This document shows, piece after piece, positions 55,480-64,000 of a stretch of DNA of 64,000 bases (positions are counted from its first letter, which is position 1; every line of letters begins with the position of its first letter). The stretch is taken from contig NZ_JAOWPS010000002.1 in assembly GCF_025753795.1 (NCBI RefSeq), positions 1,372,501 through 1,436,500 on the forward strand. Reading direction: 5' to 3'. The DNA comes from Mesorhizobium sp. YC-39. Lineage in GTDB: Bacteria > Pseudomonadota > Alphaproteobacteria > Rhizobiales > Rhizobiaceae. The position numbers and the translations under genes were made by a program. The notes beneath the pieces were generated by a model that was not told the origin of the DNA, searched no databases, and was given only the letters and a program-made list of their open reading frames with translations.

Positions 55480-56889
55480 CTATTTCCACTCACGAATGTC
55501 GACGAAGTGACCGGCGATCGCCGCCGCCGCGGCCATCGCCGGCGACACCAGATGGGTGCGGCCCTTGAAGCCCTGGCGGCCCTCGAAATTGCGATTCGAG
55601 GTCGAGGCGCAGCGTTCATGTGGCTTCAGCCGGTCGTCGTTCATGGCAAGGCACATAGAGCAGCCTGGCTCGCGCCAGTCAAAGCCGGCGGCGACAAAGA
55701 TCTTGTCGAGACCCTCGGCCTCCGCCTGTTCCTTGACCAGCCCGGAACCCGGCACGATCATGGCATCGACATGCGGGCTCACCTTCTTGCCTTCGACCAC
55801 CTTGGCGACCGCGCGCAGATCCTCGATGCGGCCATTGGTGCAGGAGCCGATGAAGACGCGGTCGAGCGAGATGTCGGTGATCTTCGTTCCCGGCGTCAGC
55901 CCCATATAGTCGAGCGCGCGCTGCTTTGAGGTGCGCTTGTTCTCGTCGGTGATGTCGTCCGGGTTCGGCACGATGCCTTGCACCGACACGACATCCTCGG
56001 GCGAGGAGCCCCAGGAGACAATCGGCGGCAGTTTGGCCGCGTCGAGCACGATCACCTTGTCGAAATGCGCGCCCTCGTCGGACTGCAGCGTCTTCCAATA
56101 GGCGAGCGCCGCATCCCAGGCCGCGCCCTTGGGCGCGCGCGGCTTGTCCTTGACATAGGCGAAGGTTGTCTCGTCCGCCGCGATCAGGCCAGCGCGCGCG
56201 CCGCCCTCGATCGACATGTTGCAGATCGTCATGCGGCCTTCCATCGACAGCGCGCGGATCGCCTCGCCGGCATATTCGATGACATAGCCGGTGCCGCCGG
56301 CGGTGCCGATCTCGCCGATGATCGCCAGGATGATGTCCTTGGCGGTGACGCCTTCCGGCAGCTGGCCGTCGACGCGCACCAGCATGTTCTTGGCCTTGCG
56401 CTGGATCAGCGTCTGGGTGGCCAGCACATGCTCGACTTCCGAGGTGCCGATGCCATGCGCCAGCGCGCCGAAGGCGCCATGCGTCGAGGTGTGGCTGTCG
56501 CCGCAGACGATGGTCATGCCGGGCAGCGTGAAGCCCTGCTCGGGGCCGATGATGTGGACGATGCCCTGGCGGACATCGTTCTCGGAATAATACTCGACAC
56601 CGAAATCCTTGGCGTTCTTGGCCAGCGCCTCGACCTGGATGCGGCTTTCCTCGTTCTTGATGCCGAACTTGCGCTCCGGCGAGGTCGACACATTGTGATC
56701 GACCACGGCCAGCGTCTTTTCCGGATGCCGGACTTTTCTGCCGCTCATGCGCAGGCCTTCGAAAGCCTGCGGGCTGGTCACTTCATGGACGAGATGGCGG
56801 TCGATATAGAGCAGGCAGGTGCCGTCGTCCTGGCGGTCGACGACATGGTCGTCGAATATCTTGTCGTAGAGGGTGCGCGGTGCGCTCAT
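55480..56889 (-). CDS. leuC: 3-isopropylmalate dehydratase large subunit
   Basis: A 469-residue aconitase-type enzyme of leucine synthesis. The [4Fe-4S] cysteines are in [15 protein letters not shown] and [32 protein letters not shown] is the other family block. The C-terminal FDIREWK is typical of rhizobia. leuD is not next to it. The TAG stop is followed by a partial duplicate of the last codons. Confidence 0.95.
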   Translation of the reverse strand: MSAPRTLYDKIFDDHVVDRQDDGTCLLYIDRHLVHEVTSPQAFEGLRMSGRKVRHPEKTLAVVDHNVSTSPERKFGIKNEESRIQVEALAKNAKDFGVEYYSENDVRQGIVHIIGPEQGFTLPGMTIVCGDSHTSTHGAFGALAHGIGTSEVEHVLATQTLIQRKAKNMLVRVDGQLPEGVTAKDIILAIIGEIGTAGGTGYVIEYAGEAIRALSMEGRMTICNMSIEGGARAGLIAADETTFAYVKDKPRAPKGAAWDAALAYWKTLQSDEGAHFDKVIVLDAAKLPPIVSWGSSPEDVVSVQGIVPNPDDITDENKRTSKQRALDYMGLTPGTKITDISLDRVFIGSCTNGRIEDLRAVAKVVEGKKVSPHVDAMIVPGSGLVKEQAEAEGLDKIFVAAGFDWREPGCSMCLAMNDDRLKPHERCASTSNRNFEGRQGFKGRTHLVSPAMAAAAAIAGHFVDIREWK

Positions 56890-57133
56890 TTGCGTAAATC
56901 CGTCGATATGAAAATGGGAGGGGCAGGCGCCGGGCCGGCCCGGCGAAAAACGGTTCAGCGAAGTCGGCTGGTCAGCGCACCAGAAACGCGCGCGGAGAAT
57001 CGCGACGGCAGGCGTTTTCTGTCCTGCAGCACGAAGCCCTTGTAGGCCGGATCGCCAAAAAGCTCTTCCATGGCGTGGCTCATATCAATGTTTTGGCTTT
57101 TCGGCAATTGGCGGGTGGCGGAGCAGGACCTGG

Positions 57134-57166
57134 GTTCCTCTCCCCCGCTCCGCGGGGGCGAGGAAC
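57134..57166. other. GC-rich hairpin in leuC upstream region
   Basis: GTTCCTC at 57134-57140 and GAGGAAC at 57160-57166 flank CCCCCGCTCCGCGGGGGC, a strong stem. It lies in the 296-base gap between leuC and the methyltransferase gene and may be a terminator for the latter (minus-strand 3' side) or an attenuation element. Confidence 0.5.
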
Positions 57167-57185
57167 TGGCGCCAAGCTTGTCCCC

Positions 57186-57821
57186 TTAGAGCACCTCGAA
57201 GACAAACGTCTTGACCAGCGCCTCGGGCTCGGCGATGGCATAACAGCGGAACCACGGGCTTTCCTCAACCGGCCGCCATTTCTTCGCCTGCGTAAGCTCA
57301 TCGAACACCGCCTGGAAGCCGCCGCTCGCAAAAACCTGGTCGCGCACGGTGAAGATCGCGTGGCCGCCCTTTTTGGTGATGCGCACCAATTCGTGCAGGC
57401 CGGAGGCCGGCGCATGGCTGATGGTGAACACGCCGGTTGAGAAGAATCCGCGGAAATACCCATCTGGCCAGGGCAGCGGCCCGCCGAGCATCGCCTGTTT
57501 CAACTCGCTGTAGGCCTGCCGGCTGCCGGCGATCTTCAGCATATCGTCGGAGAGGTCGAGTCCGGCAATGTCATCATAACCCAACGCCCTCAGCGACGGT
57601 CCCGACAGGCCGGTGCCGCAGCCGGCGTCGAGCAGCGGCCCTTCGCCTGCCGACACATGGCGCGCCACCCAGGCGGCGATCAGGAACGGCAGGAGATAAC
57701 CGAGCGAGGCGGTCTCGCTGTCATAGGTCGCCGCCCAGGCGGCATAGGCCTGCGCCAGCGCTTCCGGCGTCTCGGCGGCATAGACCGAATCCAGCGCGGC
57801 ATTGGCCTTGTCGATGTTCAT
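57186..57821 (-). CDS. SAM-dependent methyltransferase, class I
   Basis: From the ATG at 57821 the product has 211 residues. The SAM motif is LLDAGCGTGLSGPSL near residue 64, with the acidic end LDLSDDMLKIA and motif-II-like region TGVFTISHAP. The N-terminal 30 residues resemble small Williams-Beuren-type methyltransferases (SVYAAETPEALAQAYAAWA). The target is unknown. It lies downstream of the amino-acid permease gene in the same direction after 54 bases. Confidence 0.8.
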   Translation of the reverse strand: MNIDKANAALDSVYAAETPEALAQAYAAWAATYDSETASLGYLLPFLIAAWVARHVSAGEGPLLDAGCGTGLSGPSLRALGYDDIAGLDLSDDMLKIAGSRQAYSELKQAMLGGPLPWPDGYFRGFFSTGVFTISHAPASGLHELVRITKKGGHAIFTVRDQVFASGGFQAVFDELTQAKKWRPVEESPWFRCYAIAEPEALVKTFVFEVL

Positions 57822-57875
57822 GGAATTCTCTCGCATTATGGCTTCCCCTGATGTAGCGCCGTCTTCGCCTGCCTT

Positions 57876-58682
57876 CTATTCCCCGTGCTGGCGGCGCAGC
57901 CGTTTTTCCAGCGCCCGCAGCGCCAGCGACAGGCCGACGGTCAGGATGAGGTAGATATAGGCAACGATCGAATAGGTCTCGAAGAAGCGGAACGAGCCGG
58001 CGGCGTAGATCTTGCCCATCTGGGTGATGTCGGCGACGCCGAGCACCGAGACCAGCGAGGAATCCTTGACCATGGCGACGAAATCATTGCCGAGCGGCGG
58101 CAGGATGGTGCGGATCGCCTGCGGAAACACGATCAGGCGGAAACGCTGCGTGCGCGTCAATCCGAGTGCCTTCGCCGCCTCGATCTGACCCTTCTCGACC
58201 GCCTGGATGCCGGCGCGGAACACTTCCGAGATGAAGGCGGAGTAGCCGATGGTCAGCGCCATGATGGCGCGCCACAACAGCGACACGTCGCGCACCAGCA
58301 GTTCACCGAACAGGCCGGCGCTTTGCAGCGGCGCGGTGAGCGCGTTCCACGCCGCGACAAAGGCTGGCGCGCCGGCAAAGGCGATCCAGAACAAGAGCAC
58401 CAGGATCGGCACGCCGCGGATGATCTCGACATAGAAGCGGGCGACCTGGCGCAGCCACCGCGAGTTGGACAATCCCATCAGGGCAATGCCGAGCCCGATG
58501 GCCGAAGCCAGCGCGAAGGCCACGACGGTGACGAAGACGGTGATGCCGATGCCCTTGGCGACTGTAGCGAATACCTGGGCGTAGAGGTCGCTGGCGGCAA
58601 TGAAGAGGGCGGCTGCGACGGCGAGCACGATCGCCGCGGCAAGCCACCAGGGGAAATCGGTTTTGGTGGAAGACGATGCCAT
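57876..58682 (-). CDS. Polar amino acid ABC transporter permease (His/Glu/Gln type)
   Basis: A 268-residue permease of the GlnP/HisM family from the ATG at 58682. The EAA loop is QIEAAKALGLTRTQRFRLIV near residue 172, and FYVEIIRGVPILVLLFWIAF is the family N-part. An upstream frame extension (50 residues, Arg/Gly-rich) is part of the repeat at 58731 and is rejected. The corresponding ATPase gene is not found in the window. Confidence 0.87.
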   Translation of the reverse strand: MASSSTKTDFPWWLAAAIVLAVAAALFIAASDLYAQVFATVAKGIGITVFVTVVAFALASAIGLGIALMGLSNSRWLRQVARFYVEIIRGVPILVLLFWIAFAGAPAFVAAWNALTAPLQSAGLFGELLVRDVSLLWRAIMALTIGYSAFISEVFRAGIQAVEKGQIEAAKALGLTRTQRFRLIVFPQAIRTILPPLGNDFVAMVKDSSLVSVLGVADITQMGKIYAAGSFRFFETYSIVAYIYLILTVGLSLALRALEKRLRRQHGE

Positions 58683-58730
58683 CAGGCGGCGATGCTGGCC
58701 GGATGGATATCGCGGACACAGCACTCTACG

Positions 58731-58890
58731 GCGCCCCCCTCTGCCCTGCCGGGCATCTCCCCCACGAGGGGGGAGATCGGCAGCTTCAGCGACGGCGCTC
58801 CTCTTGCAGCCTTGAAAATTGGCGAAAGCCATGATGACAGCCGATCTCCCCCCTCGTGGGGGAGATGTCCGGCAGGACAGAGGGGGGCGC
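58731..58890. repeat. Long inverted repeat, family D
   Basis: Two 51-base arms (58731-58781 and 58840-58890) that pair with few mismatches: GCGCCCCCCTCTGCCCTGCC / GGCAGGACAGAGGGGGGCGC. Each arm has an internal hairpin CTCCCCCACGAGGGGGGAG. It lies between the binding-protein gene and the permease gene of the same transporter, so it is transcribed with them. Confidence 0.9.
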
Positions 58891-58949
58891 TCAAGCGCGA
58901 AGTCTGCGCGAATTTCTGCGACCCAAAACGCACCCCCGTCAAGATCGCC

Positions 58950-59747
58950 CTACTGTCCCATCTTGTAGTCAAGGAACCATTTCTTATTGAGCGCATCGAG
59001 CGTTCCGTCGGCCTTGAGTGCTGCGATCGCGGCGTTGACCGGTTTCACCAGATCGGAGCCCTTGGGGAAGATGAAGCCGAAATCCTCGGTGCCGAGCGGT
59101 CCACCGATCAGCTTCAGTCCGCCATTGGAGGCATCGACATAGCCCTTCCCCGCGGTGCCGTCGGTGAGCACAACATCGACGTCACCCGACTTCAGCGCCT
59201 GCACTGTCGCGCCAAACGTCTCGAACAGTTTGATGCGCGGGTTCTGCTCATTGCCGTCGAGCACGCTGTAGACGGCGGTGTAGAATGGCGTGGTGCCTGC
59301 CTGCGCGCCGACCAGCCCCTCCTTGAAGGCGCCGAACGTCTTGGCGTCGGTGAAGCGCTTCTCGTCGCCGCGCACCAGCATGAACTGTTCCGAGCGCATA
59401 TAGGGGTCGGAGAAGTCGACCTTCTGCTTGCGGTCGTCCTTGATGGTGATGCCGGTCATGCCGATGTTGTACTGATTGTCGGAAACCGCCTGAATCATCG
59501 CGTCCCAGGAGGTATTCTGGTACTCGACGGAAAAATTCAGCCGCTTGGCGATCTCGTTCATCGCGTCATATTCCCAGCCGATCTGCTTGCCGGTCTTGGC
59601 ATCGATGAACTGCAACGGCGGATAGGCGTTTTCCGTCACCACCACCACCTTCTTGCCGCCAAGATCGGGCAGCGTCTGCGCGATAGCGGCGACAGGCGCC
59701 AGAATAAGGGCCAGCAGACCGGCCAGCAGCAGTTTCGATTTGGTCAT
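58950..59747 (-). CDS. Polar amino acid-binding periplasmic protein
   Basis: A 265-residue bacterial SBP family 3 protein from the ATG at 59747. Signal peptide [20 protein letters not shown]; then [36 protein letters not shown] and later [20 protein letters not shown], all typical for this family. Ligand unknown. The permease gene follows after a 267-base gap that contains the family D repeat. Confidence 0.9.
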   Translation of the reverse strand: MTKSKLLLAGLLALILAPVAAIAQTLPDLGGKKVVVVTENAYPPLQFIDAKTGKQIGWEYDAMNEIAKRLNFSVEYQNTSWDAMIQAVSDNQYNIGMTGITIKDDRKQKVDFSDPYMRSEQFMLVRGDEKRFTDAKTFGAFKEGLVGAQAGTTPFYTAVYSVLDGNEQNPRIKLFETFGATVQALKSGDVDVVLTDGTAGKGYVDASNGGLKLIGGPLGTEDFGFIFPKGSDLVKPVNAAIAALKADGTLDALNKKWFLDYKMGQ

Positions 59748-59920
59748 GACACGCTCCCAGGACTTGAAGCGCCCCGGCACGGTCGGGGCTTGCAGGAAGC
59801 GCCGACTTTAGCTTTCCGCAAGCGCCTTGCAAGCTGGCCCGATGCGCGCCGCGTCAGGAAAACGGATTCCGTTGCTTCTCAACTGAGAAATTCCAGAACA
59901 ATCCGTGCGGTGGTTGGCGA

Positions 59921-60421
59921 TCAATCGCCGCCCGGCGGAGTTGCGGTCGCCTTGCGCAGTCCACCGACGAACCGGGTCAAGGTGCCGTGCAGGGATTTCA
60001 ACTCGCCAGGCTCGAGCGGCAACTGGCAGGCCAGGGCAATGGGCACGCTTTTCGCCTGCTCGCGCAATGCCTGGCCCTTCGCCGTCGCCTCGACCAGCAC
60101 CCGGCGCTCGTCGGCGGTATCGCGCCGGCGTGTGACCAGGCCGCTCGCCTCAAGCCGCTTGAGCAGCGGCGTCAGCGTCGCCGAATCGAGGCCGAGCACC
60201 TCGCCAAGTTCGCCCACCGTGCGCGGCGCCTTTTCCCAGATCACCAGCATGGCGAGGTATTGCGGGTAGGTCAGGCCGAGCGGATCGAGCAGCGGGCGGT
60301 ACAGCTTCGTCATCAGCCCGCTCGCCGAATAGAGCGCGAAGCAAAGCTGCTGGTCGAGCCTTGCCACCCCGGCCGATACAGCCGGGGCTTGCCTGGGTCC
60401 GGTTGTGGTTTTTGTCGTCAT
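59921..60421 (-). CDS. ohrR: OhrR-type MarR-family repressor
   Basis: A 166-residue MarR winged-helix protein from the ATG at 60421. The redox-sensing Cys lies in LDQQLCFALYSASGLM, as in OhrR; DNA-binding blocks are LTYPQYLAMLVIWEKAPRT and LLKRLEASGLVTRRRDTADE. It should release DNA after oxidation by organic hydroperoxides. Its ATG overlaps the TGA of ohr by four bases (ATGA). Confidence 0.9.
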   Translation of the reverse strand: MTTKTTTGPRQAPAVSAGVARLDQQLCFALYSASGLMTKLYRPLLDPLGLTYPQYLAMLVIWEKAPRTVGELGEVLGLDSATLTPLLKRLEASGLVTRRRDTADERRVLVEATAKGQALREQAKSVPIALACQLPLEPGELKSLHGTLTRFVGGLRKATATPPGGD

Positions 60422-60852
60422 GCTGCCTTTGGCGGAAGCGCCACTGCCGAAAGCGCCACCTCGACATTGCCCTTGATGGCGTTGGAATAGGGGCAAATCT
60501 GATGCGCCGCCGATACAAGCGCTTCCGCGGCCGCCTGATCAAGACCTTTCGTCTCCGCCGCCAGGGCCACGCCGAGCGCGAAGCCGCCCTGGCCGTTGTC
60601 GTGGAGGCTGACATTGGCCGTCACCGCGACATCGCTCAGTGGCAGTTTCTGCTTGCCGGCGATGAAGCGCATGGCGCTTTCAAAGCAAGCTGCATAGCCC
60701 GCGGCGAAGAGCTGCTCCGGATTGGTGGCGCCGCCCTTGCCGCCAAGCTCCTTCGGCAGAGCGAGGTCGACGCTGAGCAGGCCATCGTTGGTCTGGACAT
60801 GGCCGGCGCGGCCGCCGACGGCGCGGGCTTGCGTGGAATAAAGTGCAGGCAT
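60418..60852 (-). CDS. ohr: Organic hydroperoxide resistance protein Ohr
   Basis: A 144-residue Ohr with the two reactive cysteines in GYAACFESAMRF and QICPYSNAIKG, and FATNPEQLFAAGY-type text GATNPEQLFAAGYAAC. It reduces organic hydroperoxides with lipoyl-type thiols. Its start is 20 bases from two direct repeats that may be the OhrR binding site. OhrR is encoded directly downstream. Confidence 0.95.
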   Translation of the reverse strand: MPALYSTQARAVGGRAGHVQTNDGLLSVDLALPKELGGKGGATNPEQLFAAGYAACFESAMRFIAGKQKLPLSDVAVTANVSLHDNGQGGFALGVALAAETKGLDQAAAEALVSAAHQICPYSNAIKGNVEVALSAVALPPKAA

Positions 60853-60872
60853 TTCGTTTCTCCATTTATCTT

Positions 60873-60896
60873 GTACACGATCATTTAGTACACGAT
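60873..60896 (-). promoter_or_regulatory. Candidate OhrR operator
   Basis: Two direct copies of GTACACGAT are spaced 15 bases apart (60873-60881 and 60888-60896), just upstream of ohr, in an AT-rich segment that also contains GTATAC at 60899-60904. MarR-family operators are dyads near the promoter; the text is consistent but not the consensus known for OhrR. Confidence 0.4.
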
Positions 60897-60978
60897 ATGT
60901 ATACCGTCAATATCTTTCTGATTCCTCGGTTGTTTGAGTGAATCGTCGCAAACGTTTGGGATTGGACGAAGCCTCCCA

Positions 60979-61172
60979 ACTTCGTCATCCCTGGGCGAAG
61001 CAGGAGCGAAGCTCCGTCGCGGAGACCCTGGGATCCATGCCGTTACCTCAGCCGAAAAGTGCATCGGAGCAGAATTCTGCACCGTTGCGACACTTCGAAG
61101 TTACGGCATGGATCCTGGGGTCTGCGCCGCGTCGCTTCGCTGCTTGCTCCGCCCCAGGATGACGACGAAGGG
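60979..61172. repeat. Long palindromic repeat, family C, copy 2
   Basis: A 194-base element from CTTCGTCATCCCTGGGCGAA to CCCCAGGATGACGACGAAG, with the shared GGGATCCATGCC / GGCATGGATCC core. It lies between ohr and the rplS terminator. Confidence 0.85.
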
Positions 61173-61286
61173 ATAGGTGTTTCGGCCAGTCTCCAAGGTG
61201 TGCGATCTGCCGACGTGAGCACTATCGGGCTTGGCAAGGAACTGAGCGATTCTTGGCTGGAAGCCTTCGCTATTCCGCCCGAAACG

Positions 61287-61310
61287 AAAAAGGCGGCCGA
61301 AGCCGCCTTC
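61287..61310 (-). terminator. Terminator of rplS
   Basis: AAGGCGGC-CGAA-GCCGCCTT, a tight stem, followed on the minus strand by TTTTCG. It lies 24 bases after the rplS stop and should end the rplS transcript. Confidence 0.88.
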
Positions 61311-61333
61311 CGAAAACATGCGTGTCGAGAAAA

Positions 61334-61879
61334 TTATTCGGCCGTAGCTGCTTCCGCGGCCTTGGCGGCCTCAGCCTCTGCGGCGGCCTTCTTCTCGGCG
61401 GCATCCTGCGCTGCCTTCTCGGCGGCCAGCGCCTGGGCGGCGGCTACCTTCTCGGCCTCGATGCGCGCCTTCTCGGCGTTCAGCGCGTCGCGCTCCTCGT
61501 CATTCAGCTTGCGGGCGCGCACGCCGGTGTTTTCCGAAATGCGGGCCGACTTGCCGCGACGGTCGCGCAGATAATAGAGCTTGGCGCGGCGCACCTTGCC
61601 GCGACGCACGATCTCGACGCCCTCGACCATCGGCGAGAACACCGGGAACACGCGCTCCACACCTTCGCCGTAAGAAATCTTGCGGACGGTGAAGTTTTCC
61701 TGGAAGCCGGCGCCGGAACGGGCGATGACGACGCCCTCATAGGCCTGGACGCGGGTGCGGGTGCCTTCGGTCACACGGACCTGGACGCGCACGGTGTCGC
61801 CGGGCTGGAATTCGGGAAGCTTGCGCTTGGCTTCGATCTTGGCGGCCTGTTCGGCCTCGAGCTGACGGAGAATATCCAT
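61334..61879 (-). CDS. rplS: 50S ribosomal protein L19 with long Ala/Glu/Lys tail
   Basis: A 181-residue L19 from the ATG at 61879. The core (residues 1-120) has [20 protein letters not shown], then [13 protein letters not shown] and [20 protein letters not shown] with [15 protein letters not shown]. The last 60 residues ([20 protein letters not shown] and more) are a low-complexity helical tail rich in Ala, Glu and Lys not present in most L19 proteins. A 72-residue upstream extension is rejected. An initiator-like [10 protein letters not shown] start is typical. Confidence 0.95.
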   Translation of the reverse strand: MDILRQLEAEQAAKIEAKRKLPEFQPGDTVRVQVRVTEGTRTRVQAYEGVVIARSGAGFQENFTVRKISYGEGVERVFPVFSPMVEGVEIVRRGKVRRAKLYYLRDRRGKSARISENTGVRARKLNDEERDALNAEKARIEAEKVAAAQALAAEKAAQDAAEKKAAAEAEAAKAAEAATAE

Positions 61880-62218
61880 CTCTAAAAGTCCACTTCTTGT
61901 TCTTCCGACAGTCAGAGCGTCCGACACTCGCCTTGCAGTTCCATTGACCGCTCGGCTATGCCCTTTGTCTCCGAGACATCTGTCTTCGGGACATTGGGCA
62001 GGGGCGACTACACCGTCATTGTTGACGGGCCAGAAGATCGCTCTTGGCAGATTTTTCTTCCGGTTCGGGCGGGCACATACAGCTATTTCGCGCACTTGTC
62101 ACGCCTTGGCCCTGTCTTTTTTGGTCGCATGCCATCACGCAATCGCCTGCTGCGGGGTTGCGCCCACCCTTCAAGCTTCCTAATCCCGGGGCAAGCATAG
62201 GTCTCCGGCGGTATCCTG
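61880..62218. other. 339-base divergent gap between rplS and the TauE-like gene
   Basis: No supported gene. It should hold the rplS promoter and leader on the minus strand and the promoter of the TauE-like gene on the plus strand. Short frames here do not resemble proteins. Confidence 0.5.
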
Positions 62219-62971
62219 ATGTCTGTTTTCGACGCAATCCTGCTCTTTCTCGCGGGCTTTACTTCAGGCGCCGCCAACGCGGTCGCCGGCGGTGGCACCT
62301 TCATCACCTTTGGCGCCATGACATTGGTCGGCCTGCCGCCGATCGTCGCCAACGCCACCTCTTCGGTGACACAGTTTCCCGGCTACATCACCTCGACGCT
62401 CGCCTATTCGGACGACATCAGGCATTTCTGGCGCGGCGCGTTGCTGCTTTGCGTGATCTCGGCTTTCGGCGCTCTGGCCGGCGCGCTCATCCTGCTGGCG
62501 CTCGACAATCCGTCGTTCCGCGCTCTGGTGCCCTGGCTGCTGCTGGCAGCAACCGCTCTGTTCGCCGCCGGGCCATGGCTGAAGCCGTCGCCGAAGCCTG
62601 ACCATGAAGCGTCGGTGGGCTCGCTGGTTGGCTCGCTCGCTCAATTTGCGACCGCGGTCTATGGCGGCTTCTTCGGCGCCGGCATGGGCGTCATGATGCT
62701 GGCGACGCTCGGCCTCACCCAATCCGGCGATTATCACCGCCTGAACGCGCTGAAGAACATGCTGGCCATGGTCATCGCGGCGATCGCCATCGCGGTCTTC
62801 GTCTCCGGCGGCGTCGTCGCCTGGCCGCAGGCGATCGTCATGATCCCGGGCGGCGCGTTGGGCGGCTATGCCGGCGTCTGGATCGCCAAGCGCGTGCCGC
62901 AAAATGTCGTGCGCGGCTTCGTCGTCGCCGTCGGCCTCTTTCTCGCCTTCTACTACTTCGCCAAGGGTTGA
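62219..62971 (+). CDS. TauE/SafE-family membrane permease
   Basis: A 250-residue protein with about eight helices. The family start [20 protein letters not shown] is followed by [21 protein letters not shown] and the C-terminal [16 protein letters not shown]. Members move sulfite, sulfoacetate or other anions; the substrate is unknown. It lies on the plus strand inside what is usually the trmD-rplS gene pair and its last 19 bases overlap the 3' end of trmD. Confidence 0.87.
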   Translation: MSVFDAILLFLAGFTSGAANAVAGGGTFITFGAMTLVGLPPIVANATSSVTQFPGYITSTLAYSDDIRHFWRGALLLCVISAFGALAGALILLALDNPSFRALVPWLLLAATALFAAGPWLKPSPKPDHEASVGSLVGSLAQFATAVYGGFFGAGMGVMMLATLGLTQSGDYHRLNALKNMLAMVIAAIAIAVFVSGGVVAWPQAIVMIPGGALGGYAGVWIAKRVPQNVVRGFVVAVGLFLAFYYFAKG

Positions 62972-63657
62972 GACAGCGCGCCTGACAGATCCGGCCGCCG
63001 CTCTTGCGTCAACTTCTCCGCTTCCGCACGCCGCCAGGCGGCGATCTTCTTGTGATTGCCGGAGATCAAAACCTCGGGGATTTGCCGGCCCTCGAACTCC
63101 TGCGGTCTTGTATAATGCGGATGTTCGAGCAGTCCGTTCTCGAAACTCTCTTCCTCGCCCGACACCGCATTGCCCATCACGCCGGGCAAAAGCCGCACCA
63201 CGGCGTCGAGCAGCACAAGGGCTGCCGGCTCACCGCCGGACAGGATGAAGTCGCCGACCGAGACCTCTTCCAGTCCACGCGCCTCGATCACCCGCTGGTC
63301 GACGCCTTCGAAGCGGCCACAGACAATGACGGCGCCCGGCCCGGCAGCCAGTTCGCGCACGCGGGACTGCGTCAACGGTTTTCCACGCGGACTCATCAGC
63401 AGTCGTGGCCGCGGATCGCCCGGCGGCGAGGCATGGTCAATCGCCTTGGCCAGAACGTCGGCGCGCATCACCATGCCGGCGCCGCCACCAGCCGGTGTGT
63501 CGTCGACGGTGCGGTGACGGTCGCTGGCGAAATCGCGGATCTGGATCGCTTCCAGCTCCCATGTGCCAGTCTCCAGCGCCCGGCCGGCCAGCGACAGGCC
63601 GAGCCCACCTGGAAACATCTCGGGATAGAGCGTCAGCACCGAGGCGTGAAAGCTCAC
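62953..63657 (-). CDS. trmD: tRNA (guanine37-N1)-methyltransferase TrmD
   Basis: A 234-residue SPOUT knot methyltransferase that methylates G37. The start [20 protein letters not shown] is typical, and the knot motif is [20 protein letters not shown] with [10 protein letters not shown] and RLLPGVMGN. Its ATG overlaps the rimM stop by 4 bases. It normally precedes rplS, which here is displaced by a convergent gene. Confidence 0.95.
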   Translation of the reverse strand: MSFHASVLTLYPEMFPGGLGLSLAGRALETGTWELEAIQIRDFASDRHRTVDDTPAGGGAGMVMRADVLAKAIDHASPPGDPRPRLLMSPRGKPLTQSRVRELAAGPGAVIVCGRFEGVDQRVIEARGLEEVSVGDFILSGGEPAALVLLDAVVRLLPGVMGNAVSGEEESFENGLLEHPHYTRPQEFEGRQIPEVLISGNHKKIAAWRRAEAEKLTQERRPDLSGALSQPLAK

Positions 63658-64000
63658 CGGTTGCCCCCGGCATCCCTGGGCCCGCGCGGCCTGCCCTTCG
63701 GATCGAAACCCTCGCGGCCGGGAGCCTCGCTATCCTCATCGTCCACGAGGCCGGCGGCTGCCGGATCGACGCGGATAAAACCCTCGGTGATCGACACGTC
63801 GGGAACGGCGGCCTGCGTGAACGGGATCAGCACGCCTTTGCGCCCACCCAGTGTCACGTCGAGAATGTCGCCGCCGCCGAAATTGTGCACGGCCACGACC
63901 TTGCCGATGACACCGCTGTCGTCCCGAACCTCGAGCCCGACAAGGTCGGCGTGGTAGAACTCGTCCTCCTCGCCATCGTCGGGCAACATCGAGCGGTCGA
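63654..64000 (-). CDS. rimM: Ribosome maturation factor RimM, 5' part missing
   Basis: The visible C-terminal 115 residues read [20 protein letters not shown] then [20 protein letters not shown] and [20 protein letters not shown], the PRC-barrel domain of RimM, followed by a polar tail. The frame continues past the window edge, so the N-terminal domain is absent. It helps mature 16S rRNA and precedes trmD in the usual rpsP-rimM-trmD order. Confidence 0.9.
   Translation of the reverse strand, partial: DRSMLPDDGEEDEFYHADLVGLEVRDDSGVIGKVVAVHNFGGGDILDVTLGGRKGVLIPFTQAAVPDVSITEGFIRVDPAAAGLVDDEDSEAPGREGFDPKGRPRGPRDAGGNR

Noticed and set aside
57885..60269. 794-codon plus-strand open frame opposite the amino-acid importer
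   Set aside because: Crosses several minus-strand genes and a repeat, with a composition unlike a protein.
61958..62200. Short plus-strand open frame upstream of the TauE-like gene
   Set aside because: No ribosome site or family; it lies in the rplS promoter region.

Overview
The window is high-GC alphaproteobacterial chromosome, most likely Rhizobiales and Mesorhizobium-like. This rests on protein style (MucR/Ros regulator, DUF1127 protein, a mitofilin-like gene beside hemC/hemD/hemY, an sdhC-sdhD-sdhA-DUF3052-sdhB operon) and on many intergenic palindromic repeats of the rhizobial type. No rRNA, tRNA, IS, prophage or CRISPR was seen. It reads as core chromosome with a few accessory genes; I did not find a defence or mobile system.

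Layout. 1-4682: a polyamine-type ABC importer (potA-potD-potB-potC, minus strand) divergent from a LuxR-type regulator, with an operator-like palindrome between them. 4814-6886: a fused enoyl-CoA hydratase/3-hydroxyacyl-CoA dehydrogenase. 7010-11463: a complete CUT2 sugar importer (binding protein, double ATPase, two permeases) with a GntR-type palindrome upstream. 11672-17312: a plus-strand carbon cassette of GH15 glucoamylase, 6-phosphogluconate dehydrogenase, glucose-6-phosphate dehydrogenase and a glucokinase, which together could take glucan to glucose, glucose-6-phosphate and ribulose-5-phosphate. 17441-21060: MucR-like regulator, an unrecognised gene rich in rare ATA codons, an aminotransferase and an MFS exporter. 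21078-27189: glutamine amidotransferase, TerB-like protein, then hemY, an alphaproteobacterial Mic60/mitofilin homologue, hemD and hemC. 27289-31345: tsaD, gpsA, YciI, an EVE-domain protein, a translationally coupled methyltransferase, and a DUF1761 membrane protein.

31374-39455: LysR regulator, DUF1127 protein, YkuD-type transpeptidase, an OmpR-type response regulator with a neighbouring stand-alone cyclic-nucleotide-binding protein, a frameshifted xthA, lolA and ftsK. 39851-46654: a small Met-rich secreted protein, amtB and glnK behind a sigma-54-like promoter, tesB, a UbiH-family hydroxylase, small membrane and stress proteins, and OsmC. 46712-51342: YceH-like protein and the succinate dehydrogenase operon. 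51571-55032: MliC-like lipoprotein, a secreted protein, and two adjacent membrane GGDEF proteins. 55480-64000: leuC, methyltransferase, an incomplete polar-amino-acid importer, ohr/ohrR, rplS, a TauE/SafE permease lying between rplS and trmD, trmD and a partial rimM.

The most distinctive layer not explained by genes is at least five families of palindromic repeats, several of which begin or end on the stop codon of a neighbouring gene. The clearest single anomaly is the one-base frameshift in xthA. The best candidates for undescribed biology are the DUF3052 gene lying between sdhA and sdhB with near-zero spacing, the compact glucan-to-pentose-phosphate cassette, and the mitofilin homologue in the haem cluster.
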